64,000 nt of DNA from positions 15,714,753 to 15,778,752 of the forward strand of contig NC_061121.1 in NCBI RefSeq assembly GCF_002878395.1. Reading direction: 5' to 3'. The number at the start of each line of letters is the position of its first letter. Position 1 is the first letter of the stretch. The position numbers and the translations under genes were made by a program. The DNA comes from Capsicum annuum (Eukaryota; Streptophyta; Magnoliopsida; Solanales; Solanaceae). Under the pieces are notes generated by a model. That model did not search any database. It worked only from the letters and a program-made list of their open reading frames with translations, and was not told where the DNA came from. This document shows positions 34,138-47,158 of this stretch, in pieces.

Positions 34138-35148
34138 ATGCCTCCTAAAAGAAGAAATGGGAATCAGCCAGCCCCTAAGCCCGAAGACCCTTTGGGAAAA
34201 TATGTTTCTTATGTGGAGTTCAGGCCCATATTCACTACTCTTGCTCAGTCAGTTGCTGCTCAGAATAAACGGTCAACTATCATTCCAGCCAACCTAGTGG
34301 CCAATTCAGCTGCAGCCAGGATTCGGGACTTCACCCGAATGAATCCTTCATCCTTCCTTAGGTCTAAGTCAGATGAGAACCCTCAGGAATTCATTGATCA
34401 GGTTCAAAAGGTGACTAACATCATGGGGTGACTATTATTGAGAGTGCTGAGCTAGCTGCATATTAGTTATATGATGTTGCTTATACTTGGTTTAAATAGT
34501 GGAAGTGAGAGAGGTCAGATGATGCAGGTCCTATAGAGTGGGAGGAGTTTGTCACTACATTCATAGACAGATTCTTTCCCCAAGAGCTTAGAGAAGCTAA
34601 GGAGTTAGAATTCATCAACCTCAGGTAGGGAAACATGACAGTGAAAAAGTATTCTTTTAAGTTTACTCAATTAGCAAGATATGCCCCTCATGTGGTTGCA
34701 GAAAACAGGGCCAAGATGAGTAAGTTTGTGTCAGGGGTGAATGATAGTGTGGTTAATGAGTGCAGATCTGCCATGCTAAATAGTGACATGACTTTTTCCA
34801 GGATTATGACTCATGCTCAGCAGATAGAAGATCAGGAGATTAAGATGAGGGAAAAGCAGAATAAGAGGGCAAGGACAGGTAGTTTCAACTTTGCTCAGCC
34901 TAAATCAGAAGGAGGAAGCCATTCTCTATTTCATCCCAAGTCATCAGTTCCAGCTCCTTCTTCATCTAGTGCTCCAGTTCCTAAGCTAAGAGATAGAGCA
35001 CCAAGATGTAAGTCTCAAGGCAGTGTTAGCAGTGACCATACCTATCCTCTTTGCTAGACTTATGGAAAGCACCATCAGGGTACTTGCAGAGCTGGCAGCG
35101 GTATTTGTTTTGGATATGGCAAGCCAGAACATAGAGTCTGAGACTGTC
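34138..35148 (+). pseudogene. B1 gag, broken
   Basis: Starts MPPKRRNGNQPAPKPEDP, the same N-terminus as T2 and E1. A one-base loss near 34427 shifts the frame after NIMG. Stops follow in the middle, and the open piece 34635-35057 resumes with VKKYSFKFTQLARYAP. It has a basic KRARTG stretch and a Pro/Ser-rich linker. Knuckles at about 35055-35148 read C-x2-Y-G-K-H-H-Q-G-T-C and C-F-G-Y-G-K-P-E-H, with Tyr in place of the second Cys in both. Gag would form the cytoplasmic particle and bind the RNA. I choose 34138 as start because it follows the acceptor-like site and matches the other copies. Confidence 0.88.
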
Positions 35149-38100
35149 CTTAGCTAGGTCCTTAGGGTCAGGAAAACTGTTCCTCAGCTCAGTCCAGTCA
35201 CCAAATCAGTAGGGTGCCACCTCCAGTGCTACTAGTGGGCAACTCCCAAATCGACTCTATACTCTCCAGTCCTGACAAGATCAAGAAAATTCTTTGGATA
35301 TTGTTACCGGTACGTTACAGATCCTTCATGTGCATGTTTATGATTTGCTTGATCCGGGAGTTTCTTTGTCTTTTTTTACTCCCTATATAGTAGTTGATTT
35401 TAGAACCAATCCCAAAATTCTAGCAGAGCCGTTTTCAGTCTCTACCCCAGTGGGTAAAACCATCATAGCCTAACGGGTATACAGAAACTACCCGGTTATG
35501 ATATTTTAGAAATTTACCTCAGCAAATTTAGTCAAATTAGAGATGACTAATTTTGAAATCATTCTCGGCATGGATTGGCTTCATTCCTACTATGCCATAG
35601 TCGACTAAAGAAATAGAATAGTCTAGTTTCAGTTCCCAAGTAAACCCATCCTAGAATGGAAGGGTAGTGTATCCGCTCTTAGTGGTCAGATTTTTTCCTA
35701 CCTTTGGGCAAGGAAAATGATATCTAAGGGATGTGTCTATTATCTTGTTCCAGTTAAGGACACTAGTTCTGAAACTCCCAGTCCTAAATTAGTCCCAGTC
35801 GTGAATGAATATTTAGATATCTTTTCTGAAGATCTTTCAAGAATTCCTTCCAAAAGGGAAATAGACTTCGGTATTGACCTTCTTCCAGATACCCAGCCTA
35901 TATCTATTTTCCTATACAAAATGGCGCCAACAGAACTCAGAGAATTAAAAGAGCAGTTGAAGGATCTCTTAGATAAGGGGTTCATCAGACCTAACATTAC
36001 CCCGTAGGGCGCACCAGGTTTATTCATGCACAAGAAAGATAGTTCTCTCAGAATGTGCATAGATTACAGTCAAGTCAATAAAGTTATGATAACGAACAAG
36101 TATCCTTTCCCCTGAATTGATGACGTGTTTGACCAACTTCAGGGTGCCAGCTATTTCTCTAAGATAGACCTCAGATCAAGCTATCATCAGCTCAAAGTCA
36201 GAGAATATGACATCCCCAAAATAGCTTTTCATATTCGGTACGGTCACTTCAAATTCCTAGTCATGTCTTTTGGTCTTACAAATGCCCCAGTAGCTTTCAT
36301 AGACTTGATAAACCTGGTGTTTAAGCAGTACTTGGACATGTTCGTCATAGTCTTCATAGAAGATATTCTAGTCAATTCCTGCAATGAGAGAGATCATACA
36401 GGCAATCTCAGAATTGTACTTCAAACTCTCAGAGATCAGCAACTATTCGCCAAATTTAGTAAGTATAAATTTTGGCTAAGTTTAGTAGCATTCCATTGGT
36501 CATATCATTTCTGGTGATGGCATTAGAGTAGATCCTCAAAAGATTGAAGCAGTAAGAAAATGGCCTCACCCAGTCTCTCCATTAGATATTAGGAGTTTCT
36601 TGGGTTTGGCAAGCTATTATAGGTGGTTTGTCGAGGGATTTTCTTCGATTACATCCCCTATGTCTGGATTGACTCAGAATAAAGTCAAGTTTCAGTAGTC
36701 CGTTCCGTGCGAGAAGAGTTTTCAGGAATTAAAGGCTCGACTCACCTCAGCTCCAGTCTTAGTTCTTCTAGATGTCCATATGGGTTCGTAGTGTATTGTG
36801 ATGCATCTAGAGTAGGTTTGGATTGTGTCCTCATGTAGCATAGTAGGGTTATATCCTATGCCTCCAGACAACTTAAACTCTATGAGAATAATTATCCTAC
36901 TCATGATCTTGAGTTAGCAGCCATTGTTTTTGTCTTAAAGATTTGGAGGCATTATCTATACGGAGTTCATGTAAATGTGTTCACAGATCATAAAATTCTT
37001 CAGTATGTATTTTCTCAGAATGATCTTAATCTTCATCAAATAAGGTGGTTAGAGATCTTGAAAGATTATGACATGAGTGTTCTTTATGATCTGGGAAAGT
37101 CCAATGTAGTAGCCGACACTCTTAGTAGACTGTCTATAGGTAGTGTTGCTCGTGTGGAGGATAATAAGAAGAAGTTAGCTCAGGAATTTCATTAGTTTGC
37201 TAGACTAGGGGTTCGCTTAGTCGATACAGAAGAGGGTGACATATGGGTTTAGAGTAGTTCAGAATCATCTCTAGTTTCTGAGGTGAAAGAAAAGTAAGAT
37301 AGAGATCCCAGTCTTGTCAAGTTGAAAGGGTCAGTCAAGGATCAAAAAGTAGAGGTTTTCTCCCAAGGGGGAGATAGAATCTTGCGTTGTCAGGGTCGTC
37401 TCTATGTTCCAGGTGTAGATGAATTAAGGCAGTGAATTCTTATAGAAGCACATGGTGCATGCTACTCTATTCATCCAGGGGCCATAAAGATGTACTGTGA
37501 CTTACGAGAGATCTACTGGTGAAGTAGGATGAAGAGAGATGTTGGAGAGTTTATGGCTAAGTGCTCTACTTTTCAGCAGGTTAAGATAGAGCATTAGAAG
37601 CCTAGTGGTTCCATGCAAGAGTTCACCATTCCTACTTGAAAGTGAAAAGAAGTAAACATGGACTTTGTTACGGGTTTGCCTAGAACTCGTCATCATCATA
37701 AATCAGTTTGGGTCATTGTAGACAAAATGACCAATTCAGCTCATTTTATTCTAGTTCATACCTCTTATTCAGCCAAGGATTACCCCAAACTCTACATCAG
37801 GGAGTTGGTCAGATTGCACGGTGTTCTGTTATCTATTATCTCAGATAGAGGTATTCAGTTCACCTCTCACTTCTAGAAAGCATTCCAAAAGGGTCTTGGT
37901 ACACAAATTCATCTTATTACAACCTTCCATCCTCAGAGAGATGATCAAAAAGAAAGGACCATTCATACTTTAGAAGATATGCTAAGGGCATGTGCAATTG
38001 ATTTCAAAGGTAGTTGGGATGAACACTTGCCTTTGATTGAGTTTGCATACAACAATAGCTATTATTCCAGTATTAAGATGGATCCATTCGAAGCTCTCTA

Positions 38101-38734
38101 TGGTAGGAGATGCAGATCTCCAATTGGTTAGTTCAAAGTTAGTGAGGCCTTGGTCATAGGGCCTGACTTAGTATTCGATGCCTTAGAAAAGGTCCAGTTG
38201 ATTAGAGAAAGACACTAGGTTTCTCAAAGCCGATAGAACTCTTATGCAAATGTACGTAGAAATGATATCAAGTTTGAGATTGGTGATTATGTTTATCTAA
38301 AGATTTCTCCCATAAAGGGAGTGAAGCAGTTCAGCAAGAAGGGAAAGCTTAGTCCCCGATATGTCGGTCCCTTCAAGATTCTCAGTCGTATTGGCAAGGT
38401 AGCTTATGAGCTCAAAATGCCTTTAGATCTAGCCTCAGTTCATCCAGTCTTCCATGTTGCTTTGCTCAAGAAGTACATAGGTAACCCAGCAGTCATAGTC
38501 CCTATTCAGAGCATAGATATTCAGAATAGCCTCTCTTATGAAGAGATTCCAATTGAAATCCTAGACTATCAAACTCGTAGACTGAGGAACAAAGAAGTCC
38601 CTCTAGTCAAAGTTCTTTGGAAAAATCAGTCCATTGAGGGAGTTACTTGGGAAGTAGAATCAGACATGTGTACCAAGTATCCTCACTTATTCTCCACCAA
38701 CTCAGATCAAGCTCAAGGTAATAGTTCACCTTAA
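35149..38734 (+). pseudogene. B1 pol: protease, RT, RNase H, integrase, chromodomain-like tail, broken
   Basis: Protease at about 35340 (LLDPGVSLSF, Asp kept). RT 35900-36510: [38 protein letters not shown]; and FIEDIL where catalytic FIDD is expected. RNase H ends near 37140 ([19 protein letters not shown]). Integrase zinc module about 37450-37580 (KCSTFQQ, second Cys lost), core with MDFVTGLP, SDRGIQF and the ERTIHTLEDML glutamate motif. C-terminal [17 protein letters not shown], and a chromodomain-like [16 protein letters not shown]. It ends SSP-stop at 38734. At least ten stops lie where the other copies have Trp, Gln or Arg. Confidence 0.92.
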
Positions 38735-39113
38735 GCTTTTTGGTTTCATGATTCAAACTTCAGTTACAAGCTTGGTATCCATTTCATGTTTAGAATTCCA
38801 TTATAAACTTGGTATTAAGTACCATTGAATATTTAGTGATGCATTCATGTATCAGTTCAGTTATAAAATAATACATCAGACGTGCATTCTTATTGTGAGA
38901 AACTTAGTTCCTAAGAACACTCAGTAATGCATTCATGAATCAGTATCAGTCAAACATCAGATATGCATGTTCAGTATGATATGTTTAGCTTATCAGTTAT
39001 GTCAGTCATGAGATCATGTTTCAATCATTCATGTTCAGTTTATGTTTAGTCAAGATTTTATCCCCCTCCCAGTCAGCCTCATTCGAGGACAAATATTCCC
39101 AAGGGGGACATAT
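38735..39113 (+). other. B1 3' untranslated region, stem-loop and polypurine tract
   Basis: No coding. It contains irregular repeats of ATTCATG(A/T)ATCAG and CATCAGA(T/C)(A/G)TGCAT (38820-39040), also found in reverse in E1, T2 and F1. A decayed CATTCG-AGGA-CAAATA hairpin lies at 39080-39095, then CCCAAGGGGGACATAT directly before the LTR. Confidence 0.75.
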
Positions 39114-40191
39114 TGTAAGACTCCGCAAAATCCTACATTGATAATCTATTCTCTTAGTCCGTTAAAGTCATTTAGAAGGTCCAACACTTAGAATATTTTA
39201 GATAAGAGTTCAACACTTAGCTTCATTTTCAGCCTGTGAACTTTGGAGATTTATTTGACAACCTTTTTGACCTCTATTTTTCAATTTTTAAGTTGTGTTG
39301 TGATGGGGCAAGTCAATAGTATAGTTGGGGTGAGTTTCAAAATTTTCGGAATCTGTTTAGGATGTGTTTGGAATTCCAAAATAGTGAGCTGTCGCGATGG
39401 CCCAACGTCGCGAGGCCCATCAAGTTGATTAGGGATCATAACACGATGCCCAGTCAAATTGAATAGGGGTCACGTCGTGATTCCTGGAGCGGTTCAGCAA
39501 AATTCTATCACGGGTTATGAGGACAAAAGGGTCAATTTTCCCATCCCTATATAAGTCAAAAACATGGAATTTAGCCCCAATTGAACTAAATTACACTCAA
39601 TTCTCTCAAAATCCTTTCAAGAACAAGCTAGGATTTCTCATAGAAGATTCAAATTCAAGAATTCTGTCCGTCAATCTTTGTAGATTAACGAACTAAGGTA
39701 TGGACAGTGTTCATTCATGGATTTCTTTCATCCATGAAGCCTAAGAATCCTCTTTTAAATTATATATCATGATATTTGTGTGGTGAATTGATGATGTTCA
39801 TGTTGTTATGGTTGTATAACTACCAAGATTGAATCTTTACCACTTTCTTATGAAAACCATGTTAGTATAGGGTCGAAATCCATGCAATGGAGTTAAATGG
39901 TGGAATTATATTGTATTTAGTTGATGATCAAACATATGCCCTAAATTGTGAATGCAAGGTGTTTGGTAAAAAGCCCAGTTTAGTAGAAATCACGTATAGT
40001 GACACAATTGTTGTTTAAATGCTAAATGTGTGCTATTTACTCATGTTTAACATAACTCCCATATTATCGATTATGTATTGTGCTTGTTTGATGAAATGTT
40101 CATTCTATTGGAGGCATGTAAGCAAGCCATAATTACATGCTCCCACATCCATGTATTAGATTAAACAATCAAGTGCCTTAAGAGATATCCC
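39114..40191 (+). repeat. B1 3' LTR, truncated
   Basis: Matches 31271-32350 closely, including the GC block (39390-39510), TATATAAG (39548-39555) and AAG|GTATGG (39697/39698). It stops at the place where the 5' copy has its AT microsatellite, and the remaining 1.57 kb is missing. Confidence 0.9.
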
Positions 40192-41646
40192 CCTATGGCA
40201 AATGACATACAATAATTGGAACTTTATTCTGAGAGTGAGGATCTGTGGATTATCCCTATGTTAAAAATTCCATATCTGATATGAGTGAGAAAGGGATTCT
40301 TTGTTGTGAGGGCACACTAGGTATGTTACAAGTAGCTAACTTATTTGGGTAGTGAAATGTTGGTGCATGCATGATTGTGTTGTTGAATTTATGCCATATC
40401 TTGAGTCCTGTGTGTCACATTGTTGTTCTTCGATAGTATACACAGTTGAGTTAGAAATAGTTGACCTTGGAGAAAGTAAATTGTGTTTGAGCTTATGTGA
40501 ATGAGTGACTAGCAATTGTACTTTGTATCTTCCTAAGTTTTGTTTTGGTTGCTTGAGGACAAACAATTGTTTTAAGTTGAGGGTGTTGATGTGTGAGCAG
40601 ATGCTAACATATTTGAGGCTTTTAACTCTAAATAATTGTGAAGCCTTAAGCAATTTTTGTTGTTTTTGATTGTTTTTATTTTTTTAATCCAGATACAAGT
40701 GATCGGGGAGGAAACCAAAAATACAAGAATAAATTAGCTGAAATCTGGTGCGAATAAGCTAAAGTGTAGCTGACGCCATTTCTGAAGCGCCGTCAGACAT
40801 GGGACAGGCTGTCAAAGTTGCCGTCCAGCTAAGACAGAACCTGAGGAGTTGAGATGAAATATGACGACGTTTTTGAAGTGCCATCAAATCTGTGATGAGG
40901 CATCAAAATTGCCGTGAACCCAAAACAGATCATGCTGATTTCCAGTGAAGATGTGACAATATTTTTTGAGTGCCGTCACATATTTGACACGCCATCATAT
41001 TTGCCATTAGAAGAATCAGAAGATAACAATTCACTAGAATCTTTGATGACATCTTGCACATGTCATCAGGCGTCTGACACGCCGTCAAGATCGCCGTCGT
41101 CTATTCTGAAGAGAAAACTGAAACGTTAATTTTTCTTTCCTTTTTTAGAATTAAGTATTTATAGAACTTTTAGGGTTTTGAGCATGAGGCATCTATTATT
41201 GAGGAAAACAGACAATATTCTTTCCTCCCTATCTCAAGAACAATATTTGAGTGTTTTACCGTGTGATTCAAATACAAGTTCACTTTCAATTTATTCATCA
41301 TTGTAAGTTAATCCTTTCAGTTATGAATTCAAATTGCATGCTTGTTTTATGTGTCATGAGTAGATAAACTCTTTTAAGATGGATTATGGAATCTAGGGTT
41401 AGGTCATGATAAGGTGTTAAATAATCAAGGTTTAATAAGTGTTAGGATTTCTTAATAATTCTGAGATTATAATTTATGTCTGTTGGTTGCAAACAATAGG
41501 TGTACCGACTTTGGTTTGCTTGAGAAAGAAATCATAGACATCAGGAAGTGAATTATCAACAGGGACTCGAAAAGGCTTCGTTTAATAATCAGCCTGTAAT
41601 AAGGTTGATTAACCTAAGGTAAAATCTGGGCAGTCAGTTGCAATTG
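40192..41646 (+). mobile_element. A2, fragment of an A1-type element
   Basis: Homologous to 28988-30435 of A1: end of the interior, polypurine-like AAGTTGAGGGTG at 40574, and LTR from TGTGTGAGC near 40590. Both ends are truncated: the left end joins B1's LTR, the right joins E1's LTR within a few shared bases (GATTGATGG-like). It includes the GCCGTC cluster (40780-41100). Confidence 0.88.
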
Positions 41647-42344
41647 ATGGAAGAATTTCCTTGAAATTAGATCTTCAAGCTTAGTTACGCAATCCTAGTT
41701 GTTTTTCTCTTTTAGTGCTCTTGGATGATGAGCTTTGAGATGATAATAGGGTTGTAATATGTTTAGAAGCTATATATTTCGTAGGGTTAAGTTTAGGGAC
41801 ATGTAAGGAGTGTTAAAAGACTTAATTACCCTTAAAATAACTCAAAATGAACTATTTTTAGCACCTGGAACTGACTTAGGCGGTGCCCAAGTGATTGACT
41901 AAGATAGGTTGGGTGGCGCCTAACCAATCACCTATGTTGGGTTGGGCGGCACCTAACCAATCGCCTATCCTTACTATCTTTCATGAAAATGGGCATAATT
42001 TTTTGATCAGGTATTGGATTAACGAAATTGGTATCGTTGGAAAGCTAATTCGATTCTCTACAATTTGGTGGGTCTAAATCATCCAAAATACCATATTAAC
42101 ATTGATTTATACTCATTCAAAGATGACCCTTGCAAAATCGAACACTAAAACTTGATGGATTCAAAAACTCTTAGCTTGTATTACCTTAAGTGACTCATTT
42201 GAACATGCTTAATCCATCATAAGCCATCCTATCACTAGGATATTCATTGTAAGTCATGTACTCAAGTATGAATCACAGGATAGGAGATTTCATACGTAGG
42301 AATACTTATTCACTTCCTAGCTTAGAAACATACGGGGTATTACA
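41647..42344 (-). repeat. E1 3' LTR, truncated
   Basis: On the element strand it starts TGTAATACCCCG at 42344. It carries the GC-rich block at 41870-41965 with repeated GGTTGGGTGGCGCCTAACCA-like units. It breaks at 41647 just before the donor-like site would occur. Confidence 0.85.
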
Positions 42345-42382
42345 ATATCTCCCCCTTGGGAACATTCGTCCTCGAATGAGAA
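42345..42382 (-). other. E1 polypurine tract and stem-loop
   Basis: On the element strand: CATTCG-AGGA-CGAATG, then TTCCCAAGGGGGAGATAT, then the LTR. The hairpin is perfect here. Confidence 0.85.
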
Positions 42383-42584
42383 TTTACTGAGAAGGGATAC
42401 AAGATAACAGAACCTGAACTGAACATGAAGAACTGAAACTTGATCTCATGACTGACATGCTAAACATACTGAACTCATGCATATCTGATGCACGGATAAC
42501 TGACACATAAATGTATGACTGAGTATGAAATGGTTAATAGGTACCAAGTTTATACTAGAAACATGAACGTGAAACTGAATAAGA

Positions 42585-45500
42585 TTAAGTAGAATTGTTA
42601 CCTTGAGCTTGATCGTAATTGGTGGGGAAGAGGTGAGGATACTTGGTACGTATATCTGCTTCTGCTTCCCAAGTAGCTCCCTCATGAGACTGATTTTGCC
42701 AAAGAAGCTTGACTAGAGGGACTTCTTTGTTCCTCAATCTACGAGTCTGATAATCTAAGATTTCGACTGGAATCTCTTTATAGGAGAGGCTGTTCTGAAT
42801 GTCGATGCTCTAAATAGGGACAACAACTGCTGGGTCACCTATGCACTTCTTTAGCAAAGAGACATGGAAGACTGGATGGACTGAGGCTAGATCTGAAGGC
42901 AACTCAAGCTCATAAGCTACCTTGCTGAAGCGACAAAGAAGTCTGAAGGGACCGACATACCGGGGACTGAGTTTTCTTTTCTTGCGAACCTCTTCACTCC
43001 CTTCATGGGAGAGATCTTAAGATAAACATAGTCATTGACCTCGAACTCGAGATCCTTTATATGAACATCTGCATAGGGCTTCTGTAAGCTCTGAGCATCC
43101 CAGAGTCTCTCTCTGATCAACTGAACATTCTCTAAGGTGTTGAAGACTAAGTCAGGACCTATGATTGAGGCCTCACTAACTTTAAACCAACCAATCAGAG
43201 ATCTACATCTCCTACCATAGAGAGCTTCGAATAGAGCCATCTGAATACTAGAATGATAGCTATTGTTGTATGCAAACTCAATCAAAGGCAAGTGGTTATC
43301 CCAACTTCCCTTAAAGTCAATTGTATACGCCCTTAGCATATCTTCAAGAGTCTGAATAGTCCTCTTTGCTTGACCATCTAACTGAGGATGAAATATTATG
43401 CTGAGATGGACTTAGGTACTGAGACCATTTTGGAATTCTTTCCAAAAGTGAGAATTAAACTGGGTACCTCTGTCTGAGATGATATATAGTGGAACACCGT
43501 GTAACCTGACTAACTCCCTGATATAGAGTTTGGCATAATCCTCGGCGGAATAAGAAGTATGAACAGGAAGGAAATGAGCTGACTTGGTCATTCTATCTAT
43601 AATGACCTAGACTGAATTATGCTGATGACGAGTTCTAGGCAAAACCGTCACGAAGTCCATGTTAACTTTTCCAACTTCCAAGTAGGAATGGTGAACTCTT
43701 GCATGGAACCACTAGGTTTCTGATGATCTATCTTAACCTGCTAGCATGTAGAGCACTTAGCCACAAACTCTGCAATATCTCTCTTCATCCCACTCGGCCA
43801 ATAGATCTCTCGCATATAGCAGTACATCTTAGTGGCCCCTGGATGAATAGAGTATCGCGAACCATGCTCTTCTATAAGTATTCACTGCCTCAATTCATCT
43901 ACACCTGGAACACATAGACGACCCTAACAATAAAGAACACTATCTCCCTCTTAGGAGAAAACCTCGACTTTCTAATTCTGAATTTACTCTTTGAGCTTGA
44001 CAAGGCTAGGATCCCTTTTTTGTTTCTCTTTCACCTCAAAAACTAGAGATGACTCTGAACTACTATGAACACATACACCACCTTCTGAAGAATCGACTAA
44101 GCAAATGCCTAGTCTGGAAAGCTGATGGATCTCCTGGGCCATCTTTTTCTTACTATCCTCAACGTGAGAAATACTACCCATGGAGAGTAGACTGAGAGCG
44201 TCGGCCATAACATTGGCCTTGCCCGGATGATAAAGAACACTTATATCATAATCCTTAAAGAGCTCTAACCACCTTCTCTGGTGTAGATTGAGATCTTTCT
44301 GGGAAAAGACATATTGGAGGCTTTTATGGTCTGTGAAGACATCTACATGAACTCCATAGAAATAATGCCTCTAAATATTCAAGGCAAAAACTACCGCTGC
44401 TAACTCAAGATCATGAGTAGGATAATTCTTCTCATGTGGCTTTAAATTTCTGGAGGCGTAGGCTATGACCTTACCATGCTGCATGAGGACACAACCAAAC
44501 ACCACTCTGGATGCATCACAATAGACTACAAAACCATTTGGAATAGCTAGAACTGGAGCGAAGGTGAGTCCAGTCTTCAACTCTTAAAAGCTCTTCTCGC
44601 ATGATTCTAGCCACTAAAACTTAATCTTTTTCTGAGTCAATCTGGACATGGGAGATGCAATAGAAAAAGATCCCTCGACAAACCATCTATAATATCCATC
44701 CAAACCCAAAAAACTCCTAATATCTGAAGGAGATACGGGTCTGGACCAGTTTCTTACTGCCTCGATTTTCTGAGGATCTACTCTAATTCCATCATCGAAA
44801 ACAATATGGCCAAGGAATGCTACTGATCTTAGCCAAAATTCACACTTGCTGAACTTAGTGAATAATTGGTGATCCTTGAGAGTCTGAAGAACAATCCTGA
44901 GATGGTCTGCATGATCACGCTCTGTGCGGGAATATACCAAAATATCATCTATGAAGACTATGAGAAACATGTCCAAGTACTGATTAAACACACGGTTCAT
45001 CAAATCCATAAAAGCTGCAGGGGCATTGGTAAGACCCAATGACATGACTAAAAATTCAAAGTGACCATACCGAGTATAGAAAACTATCTTTAAAATGTCA
45101 CATTCTCTAACTCTGAGCTGATGATAGCCTGATCTAAGGTCTATCTTGGAGAAGTAACTAGCACCCTAAAGTTGGTTGAATAGATCATCAATCCTAGGAA
45201 GAGGATATCTGTTCTTGACCGTGACGTTGTTGAGTTGATGGTACTCAATACACATCCTGAGAGAACCGTCTTTCTTGCACACGAATAATACTAGCGCACC
45301 TCATGGGGAAATGCTGAGTCTGATGAATCCCTTATCTAAGAGATCCTTCAACTGATCTTTCAGTTCCTTGAGTTCTGTTGGTGCCGTTCTATATGGAAGA
45401 ATAGAAATAGGTTGAGTATCCGAAAGAAGGTCTATGCCGAAGTCTATTTCCCTTTCGGGAGGAATGCCTGGAAGATCTTTGGGAAAGATATCTGAGTATT

Positions 45501-47158
45501 CATTAACAACAGGGACTATTTTGAGGCTTGGATATTCAGAACTGGAATCTTTAACATGCACGAGATGATACACACACCCCTTAGAAATCATTTTCCTTGC
45601 GCGAAGGTAGGAAACAAATTGACCCCTGATCACTGAAATGCTATCCTTCCACTCTAGGACGGGCTCATTCGGGAACTAAAATTGAACTATGCTGTTTCTG
45701 CAGTCGACTGTGGTATAGCAGGAATAAAGCCAATCCATTGCTGAGAATGACATTAGAATTAGTCATCCCTAACTCCACTAAATCTACTGACGTTGATTTC
45801 TGAGATATCATATCTGGGCAGTTCCTGTATACCCACCGGGATATGATGGTTTTACCCACTAGGGTAGAGACTAAGAAGGGCTCTACTAGGACTTCTGGAC
45901 TGATTCTGAAATCGCCTGCTATGTATGGAGTAACAAAAGACAAAGATGCGCCTGGGTTTAGCAAATTATAAACATGAACATGGAAAATTTGTAACTTACC
46001 AGTAACGACATCAAAATAATTTTTCTGATCCTACCGGGACTAAAGAGCATATAGTCTGTTTGGGCGTTGCCCACTGGTAGCACTGGAAATGGCACCCTAC
46101 TGGTTCGAACGACTGGACTGAGCTGTAGAATGATTTTCATGACCCTAAAGACTTGACTGTAGACACACCCTAATCCTGTGGCCTGGCTTACCATAACCAA
46201 AACAGTCATCACTACCGACTCTGTAAATGCCCTTGTGGTTTTTACCATAAGTCTGACAAAGGGGATTCATTCAAGTACTGCTAACGCTGCTTTGAGATTT
46301 AGAGCCTAACACTTTATCTCTATTGCCGTATCTGAACTTCGACACTGGAGAGCTAGCAGAGGAAGGAGCTGGAACTGCTGACTTAGAGAAAAAATGTGAA
46401 CAGTTTTCTCCATCTGACTTAGAGTGAGCAAAGTTGAAATTACCTGACCTTGCTCTCTTGTTCTGCCTCTCCCTAGTCTTAAACTTCTGCTTTTCTACTT
46501 GTTGGGCATAGGTCATAAGTCTGGCTAAGGTCATATCACCAATCAACATCGCAGACCTACACTTATTTACCACGCCATCGTTGACCCCTAACACGAACTT
46601 GCTCATCTTAGTTCTTTTGTCTGCAACCATATGAGGCGCATACCTGGCTAGCTAAGTAAATATGAGAGAATACTCCCTAAACGTCATATTCCCCTACCTG
46701 AGGTAGATGAACTTAAGAACTTTGGCTTCCCTCAGCTCTTGGGGAAAGAATCTGTCTAAGAAGGCTGTGACAAATTCATCCCACTCGATAGGGCCTGTAT
46801 TATCTAACCTCTCAGACTTCCACTATTTGTACCAATCATTAGCAATATTCTATAACTTGTAGACATCTAAATCAGCATTCTCAATAGAAGTAACACCCAT
46901 TATGTCAATGACCCTCTGGACTTGGTCAATGAACTCCTGAGGGTCCTCATCAGACTTAGGCCCATGGAAAAATGGAGGGTTCATCCGGGTGATGTCCTGA
47001 ACCCTAGCTGCTTTGGGATTGGCCGGAATGACTGGTGGCCATTCAGTCTGTGTAGCCATGGACTGAGCAAGTGTGGCTCTAAACTCTACATTGGAAACAT
47101 GTTTGCCCGAAGGATCTTCGGGCTGAGGAGCTGGATGGTTTCTTCTCTTTGGGGCCAT
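42585..47158 (-). pseudogene. E1 gag-pol polyprotein, broken but best preserved
   Basis: Minus-strand start at 47158 (MAPKRRNHPAPQPEDP), stop at 42585. Gag 47158 to about 46330; knuckles about 46275-46190 with Tyr at the second Cys of both and at the last Cys of the first. Protease about 45960 (NPGASLSF, Asp replaced by Asn). RT 45633-44614 with [19 protein letters not shown] and an intact FIDDIL. RNase H 44580-44180, from TGLTFAPVL through [12 protein letters not shown] to ADALSLLSMGS. Integrase 43910-42950, with FEALYGRRCRSLIGWFKVSEAS. Then the C-terminal barrel and chromodomain-like tail. Several stops and frameshifts separate the pieces, so it is not expected to be active. Confidence 0.92.

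Larger units (their letters stand above)
31271..40191 (+). mobile_element. B1, plus-strand Tekay retrotransposon, 3' LTR truncated
   Basis: 5' LTR 31271-33915, primer site 33920, gag from 34138, pol to 38734, polypurine tract at 39098, 3' LTR from 39114 broken at 40191. It lies in K gag in the opposite direction. The left flank is CTATA; the right flank was lost with the end of the 3' LTR, so the duplication cannot be checked. Coding domains are all recognisable but carry many stops. Confidence 0.9.
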
